A DNA stretch of 64,000 bases, taken from NCBI RefSeq assembly GCF_003086695.1, contig NZ_CP025999.1, positions 4,168,344 to 4,232,343 on the forward strand, given 5' to 3'. The translations under genes were made by a program, and so were the position numbers. The notes beneath the pieces are model-generated. The model did not search any database, was not told where the DNA came from, and worked only from the letters and a program-made list of their open reading frames with translations. The stretch is from Stenotrophomonas sp. SAU14A_NAIMI4_8 (lineage in GTDB: Bacteria > Pseudomonadota > Gammaproteobacteria > Xanthomonadales > Xanthomonadaceae). Positions 40,633 through 49,524 of the stretch are shown here, one piece after another. The stretch's first letter is position 1. Each line of letters begins with the position of its first letter.

Positions 40633-43608
40633 TTACTGGAACTTGTAGCCCACGGTGACACTGTAGCCGCGGCCGAAGATGGTGGCGTAATCGCTGGAAT
40701 CGCCCAGGAAGCTGTTGGGGTCGTAGAACGGCAGGCGGTCGAACAGGTTCTTGACGGTGAAGCTGAGGTTCCAGGCATCGTCCGGGCGCCAGGTCACGCT
40801 CAGGTTGGCGGTCCACCACGACGGTGCGCCGTCACACTTGCTCTTTTCCAGAGCCAGGAAGCCGGCGGTGCAGGTCTGCGCATTGTTGTCCACTTCGTCC
40901 ACCCGGTCGCGTGCCCACTTGGTGCCGCCCACGTAGTTCACGAACATGCTGGTGGTCACCTGCTTGTAGGTCCAGTCGGCATTGAGCGTGGCACGCAGGC
41001 GCGGGTTGTTGTAGTAGCCCACCACATCGCCGTAGTACCAGCCGCTCTCTTCATCCATGTAGTAGCGGTTGCGGTTGGCGATGGTCGCGGCCAGGCCGAT
41101 GTTCAGCCCGCCCCATTCACCCAGCGAGAAGCGGCTGCGCGCATCCACGTCGAAGCCGTCGACCAGGGTCTTGCCGCGGTTCTTGTACTGGCCCACCACG
41201 CTGGCCACGTTGCCCACGCTGTAGCCGGGCAGCACGCCGGGGCAGGCCACGCCGCTGGCCGGGTCGGCACACATCGCGGCCAGCTGGGCCACGTTGGCGC
41301 GGTCGGCGTCGGTGATCGGCGAACGCGTGGAAGCGATGATGTCGGTGTCCTTGGTGAAATCCGGCGCGACGATTTCGTTGTCGCGGTAGATGAACCAGTA
41401 GTCGGCCGACACCGACAGCCAGCTGGCCGGCTCGTAGACGAAGCCGAGGGTGGCGATCTTCGCCTTTTCCGGCTTCAGGTCCTGGTTGGGCTGGGTCATG
41501 CGGGCCACGGTGCGGCTGCAATCCACGTTCAGCAGGCCCTTGCCCAGGTCGACATCGCCGGGGCGCTGCGATTTCAGCAGCAGGTTGGCGATCGCGTTGG
41601 TTTCGTCGCAGCGCACATCGTCACGGTAGCCGCCCAGCTGGGCGAACACGCCGCCGCTGCCCGATTCGGCCAGGCTGGGTGCGCGGAAGCCGGTGGAATA
41701 GGTACCGCGCAGCATCAGCTGGTCAAACGCCTGGTACTTGAAGCCGATCTTCGGCGCCACGTTGGCCTTGAAGTTCGGGTACTTGTCCACGCGCAGCGCG
41801 GCGTCCAGTTCCAACTTGTCGGTGATCGGCGCCACCGTTTCGGCAAACAGCGCATAGGTATTGCGCGCGCCATCGAACCACGAGCCGCCCTGCTGGGTGA
41901 TCAGGCCCGCAGCGGCATCCGGGTTGCCGGGAGTGTAGAAGGTTTCGCGGCTGGCGTTGAAGCCGAACGCCGCGCGCATTTCACCGGCCGGCAGCTGCGC
42001 CAGCGGGCCTTCGATCTTGCCATCCAGGGTATGCAGGCGGGTCCACGACTGGATGTCGAAGGTCGGGAAGGCTTCGCGGATGAGCGCCGCGTTGGCCTCG
42101 CTGATCTCACCGAATTTGTAGGCAGGGTGATCGGAAATGACCACCCGGCCGGTGCCCGGGTCCACCGAGTACGGGCCGAAGGCTTTCTCGAAGCCCTTCA
42201 GGTTCACGTTGATGGTCTGGTAGGTGACCGAGTGCGTACCGGCGGTGGCGAACGCGGTTTCCCAGTTCCAGTCACCCACGTTGCCACGCGCGCCGGTCAG
42301 CACGCGGTAGCTCTGGTCGGTGTTGCGCTGGCCGAAGTAGTTCGGGCCGGCGTCCTGCAGCAGGTAGTTCAGACCCACCACGCCGCCCATCAGCGCCTTC
42401 AGTTCCGGGCTGGCGTGGTTGTATTCGTTGTTCGGGCCCAGGTAGGGGTACAGGAACTGGTTCACCGTGGTGCCGGTATCGCGCGAGAACCAGCTGCTGG
42501 GATTGCCGGTGGTGGTGCCGTAGGCGCGCGGGGTGCCACCGTTGGCGCGCAGGTCGATATCGGTATACGTGGCTTCGGCGAAGATTTCGGTGTTGTCGCC
42601 GACCAGGAAGGTGCCGTTGAGGTAGGCGGTGTTGCGCTCGGACTTGGCGCCGGCGTCGATCTCGTTGTTCATCCAGGTTTCCCAGACGCAGCTGGGGCCC
42701 GCGGCCTGGCCCTGCAGCACGTTCTGGCAGCCCGGTGCAGCTTCCTGCACGCGGCGGCCAGTCACCGGATCGAAGGCGAAATAGGTACCCGGGTTGAACT
42801 GACCCGGCTTGCTGCCCACGCCCAGGCGCAGGTTGGTCAGGTAGTTGGGGTTGTTGACGTAGTACTGGTCCGGCCGCTTGTCATAGAAGTCGGCCAGCGG
42901 AATGGCATCGCGGCGGTACATGTTCACCGCGCCGTACACATTGAAGCGGTTTTCGGTCAGGTCACCGAAACCGGCGGTGATGCTGGCCTGGCGTTCGCCA
43001 TAGGAATCGATGCGCGAGGAGGTGTCGTTGCTGAAGGTGATTTCCGCGCCCTGGAAATTGCGCTTGGTGATCACGTTGATGACACCGGCCACCGCGTCAG
43101 TGCCGTACACCGCCGAGGCGCCGTCGGTCAGCACTTCCATGCGTTCGATGGCGGCGGCGGGAATCGCATCGATGTTGACGAACTGGGTCTGGAAGCCTGC
43201 TGGCGCGCCGTAGTACGACAGGCGACGGCCGTTCAGCAGTACCAGCGTGCCCTGCGCGCCCAGGCCACGCAGGTTCGCCTGCGATGCGCCATCGGAACCG
43301 GTGAACAGCGAGCGCGAATCCTGCTGCGCCGGGCGTGCGGCGGGCAGGTTGTCCAGCACCTGCAGCAGGGTGCGCGCGCCCATGTTCTGGATGTCCTGCT
43401 TGCTGATCACCTGCACCGGCGAGGCGGTTTCCACGTCGGTGCGGCGGATGTTGGAGCCGGTCACTTCGATGCGGGCCAGGTCCGTGGCGGCGTCTTTGCT
43501 GTCCTGGGCGGCAGCAGGCAGGGCGATGGACAGCAGCACGCCGGCAATGGCCAGCGACAACGGGGCGAGCGAACGACAGGGCGGACGAGCATGGCGGGCG
43601 GGCAACAT
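40633..43608 (-). CDS. TonB-dependent receptor of the GalNAc locus
   Basis: The ATG at 43608 (GGAGAG upstream) gives about 991 residues with signal MLPARHARPPCRSLAPLSLAIAG...ALPAAAQ. The plug is clear (LARIEVTGSNIRRTDVETASPVQVISKQDIQNMG, LVLLNGRRLSYYG, AAIERMEVLTDGASAVYGTDAVAGVINVITKR). The barrel ends in SVTVGYKFQ. Its type resembles the large carbohydrate-linked receptors of xanthomonads that take up oligosaccharides. Location between GH31 and GH109 suggests uptake of GalNAc-containing glycans. The last residue is Gln rather than the usual aromatic, the Phe being penultimate. Confidence 0.88.
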   Translation of the reverse strand: MLPARHARPPCRSLAPLSLAIAGVLLSIALPAAAQDSKDAATDLARIEVTGSNIRRTDVETASPVQVISKQDIQNMGARTLLQVLDNLPAARPAQQDSRSLFTGSDGASQANLRGLGAQGTLVLLNGRRLSYYGAPAGFQTQFVNIDAIPAAAIERMEVLTDGASAVYGTDAVAGVINVITKRNFQGAEITFSNDTSSRIDSYGERQASITAGFGDLTENRFNVYGAVNMYRRDAIPLADFYDKRPDQYYVNNPNYLTNLRLGVGSKPGQFNPGTYFAFDPVTGRRVQEAAPGCQNVLQGQAAGPSCVWETWMNNEIDAGAKSERNTAYLNGTFLVGDNTEIFAEATYTDIDLRANGGTPRAYGTTTGNPSSWFSRDTGTTVNQFLYPYLGPNNEYNHASPELKALMGGVVGLNYLLQDAGPNYFGQRNTDQSYRVLTGARGNVGDWNWETAFATAGTHSVTYQTINVNLKGFEKAFGPYSVDPGTGRVVISDHPAYKFGEISEANAALIREAFPTFDIQSWTRLHTLDGKIEGPLAQLPAGEMRAAFGFNASRETFYTPGNPDAAAGLITQQGGSWFDGARNTYALFAETVAPITDKLELDAALRVDKYPNFKANVAPKIGFKYQAFDQLMLRGTYSTGFRAPSLAESGSGGVFAQLGGYRDDVRCDETNAIANLLLKSQRPGDVDLGKGLLNVDCSRTVARMTQPNQDLKPEKAKIATLGFVYEPASWLSVSADYWFIYRDNEIVAPDFTKDTDIIASTRSPITDADRANVAQLAAMCADPASGVACPGVLPGYSVGNVASVVGQYKNRGKTLVDGFDVDARSRFSLGEWGGLNIGLAATIANRNRYYMDEESGWYYGDVVGYYNNPRLRATLNADWTYKQVTTSMFVNYVGGTKWARDRVDEVDNNAQTCTAGFLALEKSKCDGAPSWWTANLSVTWRPDDAWNLSFTVKNLFDRLPFYDPNSFLGDSSDYATIFGRGYSVTVGYKFQ

Positions 43609-43739
43609 CGGGGTTCTCTCCTGGCAGGGGTGCGCGGCGGGTGGGCGGCGCGAAAGCGATTGGCGGGCAAAACGCTCCCGGGCCACGGCTCGGAAGCCGT
43701 AGTCGGAATGGGCGGGGGAGGAGCGGTGTTACGTGGGGG

Positions 43740-46700
43740 TCATGGGGCGACGATGCTGGCCGAGTCGCCCTCCTGGCCGATCAGCACGGCGTTGGCCCAG
43801 TTCGCACAGACCTGGGTGGGTTGGCTGCCCTGCGCACCCAGCGTGCGCAGGCTCAGGGTGGAAAGGCCACGGATATCCAGTTCCGGCTTGACCACGCCGG
43901 GCGCCTTCACCAGGCCGCTGTCATACAGCAGGTGGTTGTCACCCCAGACCTGGAACTGCAGGCCACCGGCGCTGCGGCAGGCATCGTCGATGCCCAGGTC
44001 GGCGCGCAGCAGCTGCCAGCCACCCTGCAGGCGCAGGTCGATACGGCTGTTGGCGGCCACGCCCAGGCCGCGGCGGAACTGCAGGCCGTTCATGCGCATG
44101 CCGGCGTCGCCACGGAAGGCGTGGTCGGCGCGCACCTGCTGGGCCAGGGCGGCCGGCACCGGCAGTTCCGAGAGAAAGCGCTGCTGGGCCGGCCGTTCTG
44201 GTGTCGGGTGTTCAAGAATGTGGAAGGTGGACAGGGCTATCGGGCCTACATCGCGCGGCTGCAGGGCATCGAAGGCGCGGGCGCTGCCCTGTGCGGCGGT
44301 GACCATCGGATCGGTGCTGCTGGCGCCGTCGCCTTCCGGGTTCTGCACGCTCAGCACGCGGAATCGCAGCAGGCGGCCGGCATGGGCGGGGAAGTCGATG
44401 CGCTGCACGCCTTCCTTCAGCTGCAGGCGGCCACGGGCGATGGGCTCACCCCACTCGCCGTTGCTGTCGCCCAGGTAGACCTCGTAGTCGCGCACCTGGC
44501 CGTGCTTCCAGTTCTTGTCGTTGCGCGGCGCGATGTCGATGCCATCGATCATCTTGCGCTCGCCGAAGCCGATCACCCACTCGTGGGCACCGGTGCGCAC
44601 GGCCTGGTTGCGCACGCTGCGGAACCAGGTGCCCGGATCATCATCGAAGGCATTTTCCAGTGCATGGCCGGGCTCTTCTGCCGGACGGTTGACCACCAGC
44701 AGGCTGTCGGCCGGCAGTTCGCGGCCCAGCACCGGTGCGGCCGGGAAGGCATCGTCGGCGGGCGCCGCCGCTACGGCGAAGTCCAGCTGCAGCTGCAGCG
44801 GCTGGCGGATATCCTGCGCGACGGTGCGCACGTGCAGGGTGCCACGGCGCTCGCTGGCATCGAAGTACCAGCCTTCGGCAGCAGCGTTGAACGCAGCCGC
44901 ATCGGCCAGCGCGGGCAGCGTGCGCCCAGCGGCCTGTACCGCGCGCGGCGCCTGTCGGCTGAGCACGCGCAGGCCGTAGCGGCGCTGTGCCAGCTGGCCG
45001 TTGTACTGGCCCTGCACTGCATCGATCTGCACCTGCACCGGGCCACTGCCCTGCGCCGGGGCCTGCACGCGCACCCGCTGCGTGCTCGATTCACCCTGCT
45101 GGTAGCGGCGGGTGCTGCCATCGTCTTCGTACAGCGTGTACTGCGCATCGCCCTGCGGATACAGGTCGAAGGTCACTTCATCGAGCGGCTTTTCGCCGTC
45201 GAACAGCATGGACGGGTACATCGGCAGGATCGCACCGGCACGCACGAACACCGGCAGCGTGGCCAGGTCCACCTGGCGGTCGAGCTGGCGGCCCTCGGCA
45301 CCGGCCTGCACGCGGCGGCCATCCCAGTAGTCGATCCAGCCGCCGGCCGGCAGGTGGATGTCGCGGCGCCAGCCACGGCTGGCGGCCTGGCTGCGGTACA
45401 CCGGCGCCACCAGCAGATCGCGGCCGAGCAGGAACTGGTACTTGTAGGTTTCATCCTGCGCGTGCGGATCGCGCGGGTGGTCCCACATCAGGCCGCGGAC
45501 CGGCGGCGCGCCGGTCTGCGCAGCCTCGTGCACCAGCCCGTACATGTACGGGGTCAGCCGCATTTTCAACTTCAGGTAGTCGCGGTTGATGCTGCGGTAC
45601 GGTTCGTCGTACCACCACGGGTGCTTGCGCGCGTTCGACGACCAGCCGCTCATGCCCATCAACACCGGGGTGAATGCTTTCCACTGCAGGTCGCGGGTGA
45701 AGGTTTCGGCGCTGCCGCCGAAGATCGCATCCACATCGCCGCTGGCGTAGGCCATGCCAGACAGGCCCGACCCCACCAGCGTCGGCACGTGCCAGCGGAT
45801 GTAGTCCCAACTGCTGCTCTGGTCGCCGGTCCAGGCCACCGCGTAGCGCTGGATGCCAGCCCAACCCATCACCGTCCACAGGAACGGGCGCGAATCGGAA
45901 TTGTCGAGGATGCCGTTGAAGGCCTGGCGGTTGGCGTCCATCGCGAACTGGTAGCCCTTGCCTGTCCAGGCCACGTCCAGCTTCTGCACGCGGCTGCCGG
46001 CCTTGCCCACTTCCCAGGCGATCTTGTCCACGCCGTTCTCGGTCCACAGACCGGTGCGGAAACCGTAGCCGGCAAGCCCTTTCACCGTTTCCGGCAACTG
46101 CTTGTAGCCGCAGCCGTAGCCATCGTTGGGCAGGATCCAGCCGCCGGGCATGTCATGGTCGCGGTACTGCTTCGCTACGCTGTCGATCACATCCGGCGTG
46201 GTGCCGGTCGGGCCGTCGCTCCAGCCTTCGGGCACGGTGCCGCGCTTCTTGCTGTTGTCGCCATCGTTGTAGCAATCGGCATCGCCGTAGGACAGCGCCC
46301 AGCGCGCCACCAGGTTCGGGCGGCCGGTCAGCTGGGTGTAGCGCTCGATCAGCCTGGGCAGGTCGGCGCCGACGAAGTAGTAGGCATCGAAACGGTCTTC
46401 GCGATGCAGCAGGGTGGCCTGGTCGGCCTGGCGCAGGTCGTAGCTGCCATCGCTCCAGGTGTTGCGCAGCATGCCCCAGCCGCGGCTGCTGAGCAGCATC
46501 GGCGCCGGGCTGGGGCGGTCACCCTCTTCCCAGCCACCGGAATAGGACACTTCCAGCTCGCGGCCCTTGAACTGGTAGCGGCCGTTCTGCTGGCCGCCTC
46601 CGTAATAGCCTTCATCGGCCTGCGAAGACAGCACCTGCACGCTCTGCGTGGCATCCAGGTCCAGCGGCTGCAGTTCCTGCCACAGCGCGGTGGACTGGCC

Positions 46701-47099
46701 GTTGTCCAGCCGTTCCAGGCGCAGGCGCAGCGGCTGGCGCTGCACATGCAGTACCAGTGCATCGGTACGCACGCGGATTTCCTGCGCGTCTTCTTCCAAC
46801 TGCGCCTGCACGTTCGCCTTGGGCTGCGGCAGCACGATCGGCGCGGCCTTGTCGCCGGCGCCGGTGAGCGTACCGTTGCGGCCGGCCTGCACGCGGACGA
46901 TGTCGGCGGCCGGCAGTTCGATGCGCAGGCGGGTGCCGTTGTCGGTCTGCAGGTCCCAGCCGCGCAGGCCTTCGCGACTGTCGCTGGCGGTGATCGAACG
47001 CAGGTTGCCCACGGGTTCGGCGCGGGCCGATGTCGCTGCCAGCATCAATGCCGGCAGCAGCGCCAGCAGCAGCGGCGAGCGACGAACGCAGTTCTCCAC
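43740..47099 (-). CDS. GH31 alpha-galactosaminidase-type glycosidase with CBM32 and NPCBM domains
   Basis: The best start is GTG 47099 (GGGAG 6 nt upstream), giving ~1,119 residues with signal RRSPLLLALLPALMLAATSARA. The GH31 catalytic barrel is at about 200-640: KLDVAWTGKGY holds the probable Asp nucleophile and AWTGDQSSSWDYIRWH the acid/base Asp. Beta-sandwich regions follow. A discoidin (F5/8C, CBM32) module comes next (ALENAFDDDPGTWFRSVRN...DGIDIAPRNDKNWKHG), and a C-terminal NPCBM domain (MRMNGLQFRRGLGVAANSRIDLRLQGGWQLLRADLGIDD). GH31 subfamily 18 members are alpha-N-acetylgalactosaminidases, which fits the GalNAc genes around it; that subfamily call is inference. Confidence 0.85.
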   Translation of the reverse strand: MENCVRRSPLLLALLPALMLAATSARAEPVGNLRSITASDSREGLRGWDLQTDNGTRLRIELPAADIVRVQAGRNGTLTGAGDKAAPIVLPQPKANVQAQLEEDAQEIRVRTDALVLHVQRQPLRLRLERLDNGQSTALWQELQPLDLDATQSVQVLSSQADEGYYGGGQQNGRYQFKGRELEVSYSGGWEEGDRPSPAPMLLSSRGWGMLRNTWSDGSYDLRQADQATLLHREDRFDAYYFVGADLPRLIERYTQLTGRPNLVARWALSYGDADCYNDGDNSKKRGTVPEGWSDGPTGTTPDVIDSVAKQYRDHDMPGGWILPNDGYGCGYKQLPETVKGLAGYGFRTGLWTENGVDKIAWEVGKAGSRVQKLDVAWTGKGYQFAMDANRQAFNGILDNSDSRPFLWTVMGWAGIQRYAVAWTGDQSSSWDYIRWHVPTLVGSGLSGMAYASGDVDAIFGGSAETFTRDLQWKAFTPVLMGMSGWSSNARKHPWWYDEPYRSINRDYLKLKMRLTPYMYGLVHEAAQTGAPPVRGLMWDHPRDPHAQDETYKYQFLLGRDLLVAPVYRSQAASRGWRRDIHLPAGGWIDYWDGRRVQAGAEGRQLDRQVDLATLPVFVRAGAILPMYPSMLFDGEKPLDEVTFDLYPQGDAQYTLYEDDGSTRRYQQGESSTQRVRVQAPAQGSGPVQVQIDAVQGQYNGQLAQRRYGLRVLSRQAPRAVQAAGRTLPALADAAAFNAAAEGWYFDASERRGTLHVRTVAQDIRQPLQLQLDFAVAAAPADDAFPAAPVLGRELPADSLLVVNRPAEEPGHALENAFDDDPGTWFRSVRNQAVRTGAHEWVIGFGERKMIDGIDIAPRNDKNWKHGQVRDYEVYLGDSNGEWGEPIARGRLQLKEGVQRIDFPAHAGRLLRFRVLSVQNPEGDGASSTDPMVTAAQGSARAFDALQPRDVGPIALSTFHILEHPTPERPAQQRFLSELPVPAALAQQVRADHAFRGDAGMRMNGLQFRRGLGVAANSRIDLRLQGGWQLLRADLGIDDACRSAGGLQFQVWGDNHLLYDSGLVKAPGVVKPELDIRGLSTLSLRTLGAQGSQPTQVCANWANAVLIGQEGDSASIVAP

Positions 47100-47421
47100 A
47101 CAGACTCCCAACCCGTTCACCGGGCGTTTCGAAAGCGGTTGGGCCGACTCTAGGGCAGCGATTCGAAAGATGTCAATAAATTGAAAGCAAAAAGGAAGAT
47201 TTATTTCCATGAAACGAAAGATGATGCGCCGCAATACTTTGTGTAAGCGCTTGCAGGCGCCTATTAAGCGTTGTGCGACACGGCATTCCGCCGTTTCTTT
47301 CGTCTGCATGCCACGTGCTGGCAGGGCAAACCCGCCATGCCATTTTCTTTTCTTTTGCTTTCGATATTTGACATTTCGAAAGAAAACGCAGATGGTGCGC
47401 TGGCCCAACTGGAACCTCTGA
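47100..47421. promoter_or_regulatory. Divergent control region of the GalNAc locus
   Basis: No gene is supported in these 322 bp. CGAAAG or its complement CTTTCG occurs at 47130, 47164, 47215, 47297, 47358 and 47377, often inside TTTCGAAAG or GTTTCTTTCG, as expected for a DeoR-type (AgaR) regulator acting at repeated sites. A near-perfect LacI-family operator, TGTAAGCGCTTGCA, lies at 47242-47255, although no LacI regulator is in the window. A/T-rich stretches near 47175-47215 and 47340-47385 are likely promoters for the two directions. Confidence 0.6.
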
Positions 47422-48576
47422 ATGGACGTCACCCTGCTTTCCGATGTGTCCGCCTGGCAGCGCCTTGGCGGAGCCGACACCGCTGCCGAGATCGCCCAGC
47501 AGCCGGCGCTGTGGGAATCCCTGGCGCAGGATCTGTCGCGTGCCCGCGACCGCCTGCAGGCCTTCCTTGGCGACAGCCTCAACGATCCGAACCAGCGTGT
47601 GCTGTTCACCGGCGCCGGCAGCTCCGGCTTCATTGCCGAAATGGTGGCCGATGCGATCAACGCGCAGTGGCCGGCCGAGGTGCGCGTGGTGCACACCACC
47701 AGCCTGTTGACCCACCCGGCGCTGTACCTGCAGCGCGATCGCCCCACCCTGCTGGTGTCGTTCGGGCGCAGCGGTTCCAGCCCGGAAAGCGTGGCCGCGG
47801 TGGACCGCGTGCGCAGCGACGTGGCGCAGGCACGCTTCCTGGACATCACCTGCAATGCCGATGGCGAACTGGCCCGGCGTGGCGCCGGTCGTGCCGATAC
47901 CTGCACCCTGCTGATGCCCTCGGCCAGCTGCGACCGCGCGTTTGCGATGACCAGCAGCCTGACCTGCATGCTGCTGGCCGCGCTGACCGTGTTTGATCGC
48001 GCGCCGTGGGATGCCCGCATCGCGCGCCTGAAGCAGATTGCCGCGCTGGGCCGCGAAGGCCTGGCCGCCTGGGATGCGCCGGTGGCGGCACTGGCGCAGC
48101 GCCCCTTCAACCGGGTGATCTACCTGGCCAGCGGCCCGCTGGAAGCACTGGCCCGCGAAAGCGCGCTGAAGGTGCTGGAGCTGACCGCCGGCCGCGTGCT
48201 GGCGCTGGCCAACACGCCGCTGGGTTTCCGCCATGGCCCGAAGTCGACGCTGGATGCACAGACCCTGGTGGTGGTGCTGCGCAGTGGCCAGGCGCTGGCC
48301 CGCCGCTACGAACAGGATCTGCTGGAAGAGCTGCGCCGCGACGGCGTGGCCGGGCAGGTGCTGGCCATCGGCCCGCATGCCGATATCGGTGCCGATGATG
48401 ACTACACCCTCAGCGTGCCGGCCCTGGATGATCCGTGGCTGGCCCCGGTGTGGCTGGGTTTTGCCCAGCTGTACGCACTGCAGCGCTCGGCCGCGCTGGG
48501 CCTGACCCCGGACAACCCGTTCCCCGACGGCACCGTCAACCGCGTCGTGCAGGGCGTCACCATCCACCATGGCTGA
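47422..48576 (+). CDS. agaS: AgaS-like SIS-domain galactosamine-6-phosphate deaminase/isomerase
   Basis: This is 384 residues with two SIS domains (about 45-200 and 215-360): VLFTGAGSSGFIAEMVADAI, LLVSFGRSGSSPESVAAVD, and VIYLASGPLEALARESALKVLELTAG with PLGFRHGPKS. The pattern is that of AgaS, which converts galactosamine-6-phosphate to tagatose-6-phosphate and ammonia. It is first in the plus-strand operon. Its stop overlaps the kinase start by 8 bp, so the two are coupled. Confidence 0.87.
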   Translation: MDVTLLSDVSAWQRLGGADTAAEIAQQPALWESLAQDLSRARDRLQAFLGDSLNDPNQRVLFTGAGSSGFIAEMVADAINAQWPAEVRVVHTTSLLTHPALYLQRDRPTLLVSFGRSGSSPESVAAVDRVRSDVAQARFLDITCNADGELARRGAGRADTCTLLMPSASCDRAFAMTSSLTCMLLAALTVFDRAPWDARIARLKQIAALGREGLAAWDAPVAALAQRPFNRVIYLASGPLEALARESALKVLELTAGRVLALANTPLGFRHGPKSTLDAQTLVVVLRSGQALARRYEQDLLEELRRDGVAGQVLAIGPHADIGADDDYTLSVPALDDPWLAPVWLGFAQLYALQRSAALGLTPDNPFPDGTVNRVVQGVTIHHG

Positions 48577-49507
48577 GCTGATCGCCCACGCCTGCTACGG
48601 CATCGATATCGGCGGCACCAAGATTGAACTGGTGGCCTGCGATACGACGATGCAGGTCAGCTGGCGCCGCCGCGTGGCCACCCCGCAGGGCGACTACGCC
48701 GGTTTCCTGCAAGCGGTGGCGGCCCTGGTGGCCGAGGCCGATGCCGCGCTCGGCAGCCCCGCCGCGGCCATCGGCATTGCCCTGCCCGGCGTGCGCGACC
48801 GTCGCAGTGGCCGGCAACTGAGTGCGAACGTGCCGGCGCTGACCGGGCAGACCGTAGCCGCCGATCTGCAGGCGCGCCTGCAGCGCCCGCTGCACTTCGG
48901 CAACGACCTGCAGTGTTTCGCACTTTCGGAAGCACACGGCGGCGCCGCTGAAGGCTACCCCAGCATGTTCGGCGCGATTCTCGGCACCGGCGCCGGCGGC
49001 GGCTTCTGCCTGCACGGTCGCCTGCTGTCCGGCTTCAACGGCCTGGCGGGCGAATGGGGCCACTGGAGCGTGCCGGGCCACCTGCTGCAGCGCCACGGCC
49101 TGCCGCTGATCGCCTGCGCCTGTGGCCTGCAGGGCTGCGTGGAGCGCTACGTGTCCGGCAGCGGCCTGGCCATGATCGAACGCCATCTGGGCGGCAGCGC
49201 TGCCGATGCCAGCGCCGTGATCGCCAACGCCGAAGCAGGCGATGCGCGTGCACGGCAGGCGCTGGATATCCACCGCGACCTGCTGGGCCACAGCCTGGCC
49301 GCCCTGGTGCTGGCGCTGGACCCGCACGTGATCGTGCTCGGCGGTGGCCTGTCGCAGTACGCGCCGCTGTACCAGCAGCTGCCCGCCGCCGTCGTCGCGC
49401 ATCTGTTCAACGGCGTGCAGGTGCCGCCCATCGTGCCGCCACGCTTCGGCGATGCCGGTGGCGCACGCGGCGCCGCCCTGCTGGCCTGCCATCCCTCGCT
49501 TTCCTGA
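48569..49507 (+). CDS. agaK: ROK-family sugar kinase, probable N-acetylgalactosamine kinase
   Basis: The product is 312 residues. The ATP-binding motif is YGIDIGGTKIELVACD (9-24). ROK-specific features are GNDLQCFALSEA, GTGAGGGFCLHGRLLSGFNGLAGEWGH with the catalytic Asp/Glu region, and the zinc motif CACGLQGCVERYVSG. These kinases phosphorylate N-acetylated hexosamines at O6. In an operon with AgaS, AgaZ and NagA-like proteins the likely substrate is GalNAc, though GlcNAc cannot be excluded from sequence alone. Confidence 0.85.
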   Translation: MAELIAHACYGIDIGGTKIELVACDTTMQVSWRRRVATPQGDYAGFLQAVAALVAEADAALGSPAAAIGIALPGVRDRRSGRQLSANVPALTGQTVAADLQARLQRPLHFGNDLQCFALSEAHGGAAEGYPSMFGAILGTGAGGGFCLHGRLLSGFNGLAGEWGHWSVPGHLLQRHGLPLIACACGLQGCVERYVSGSGLAMIERHLGGSAADASAVIANAEAGDARARQALDIHRDLLGHSLAALVLALDPHVIVLGGGLSQYAPLYQQLPAAVVAHLFNGVQVPPIVPPRFGDAGGARGAALLACHPSLS

Positions 49508-49524
49508 TCGACCGGAGCCTGACC

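Noticed and set aside
39406..44478. A 1,690-codon plus-strand open frame opposite GH109, the TonB receptor and GH31.
   Set aside because: It is the antisense shadow of three well-supported minus-strand genes. Its His/Gln/Ala-rich translation matches no fold and arises from GC-rich third-position bias.
43641..47153. A 1,170-codon plus-strand open frame opposite the GH31 gene.
   Set aside because: Antisense to a protein with clear GH31, CBM32 and NPCBM motifs; no ribosome site and no recognisable domains.
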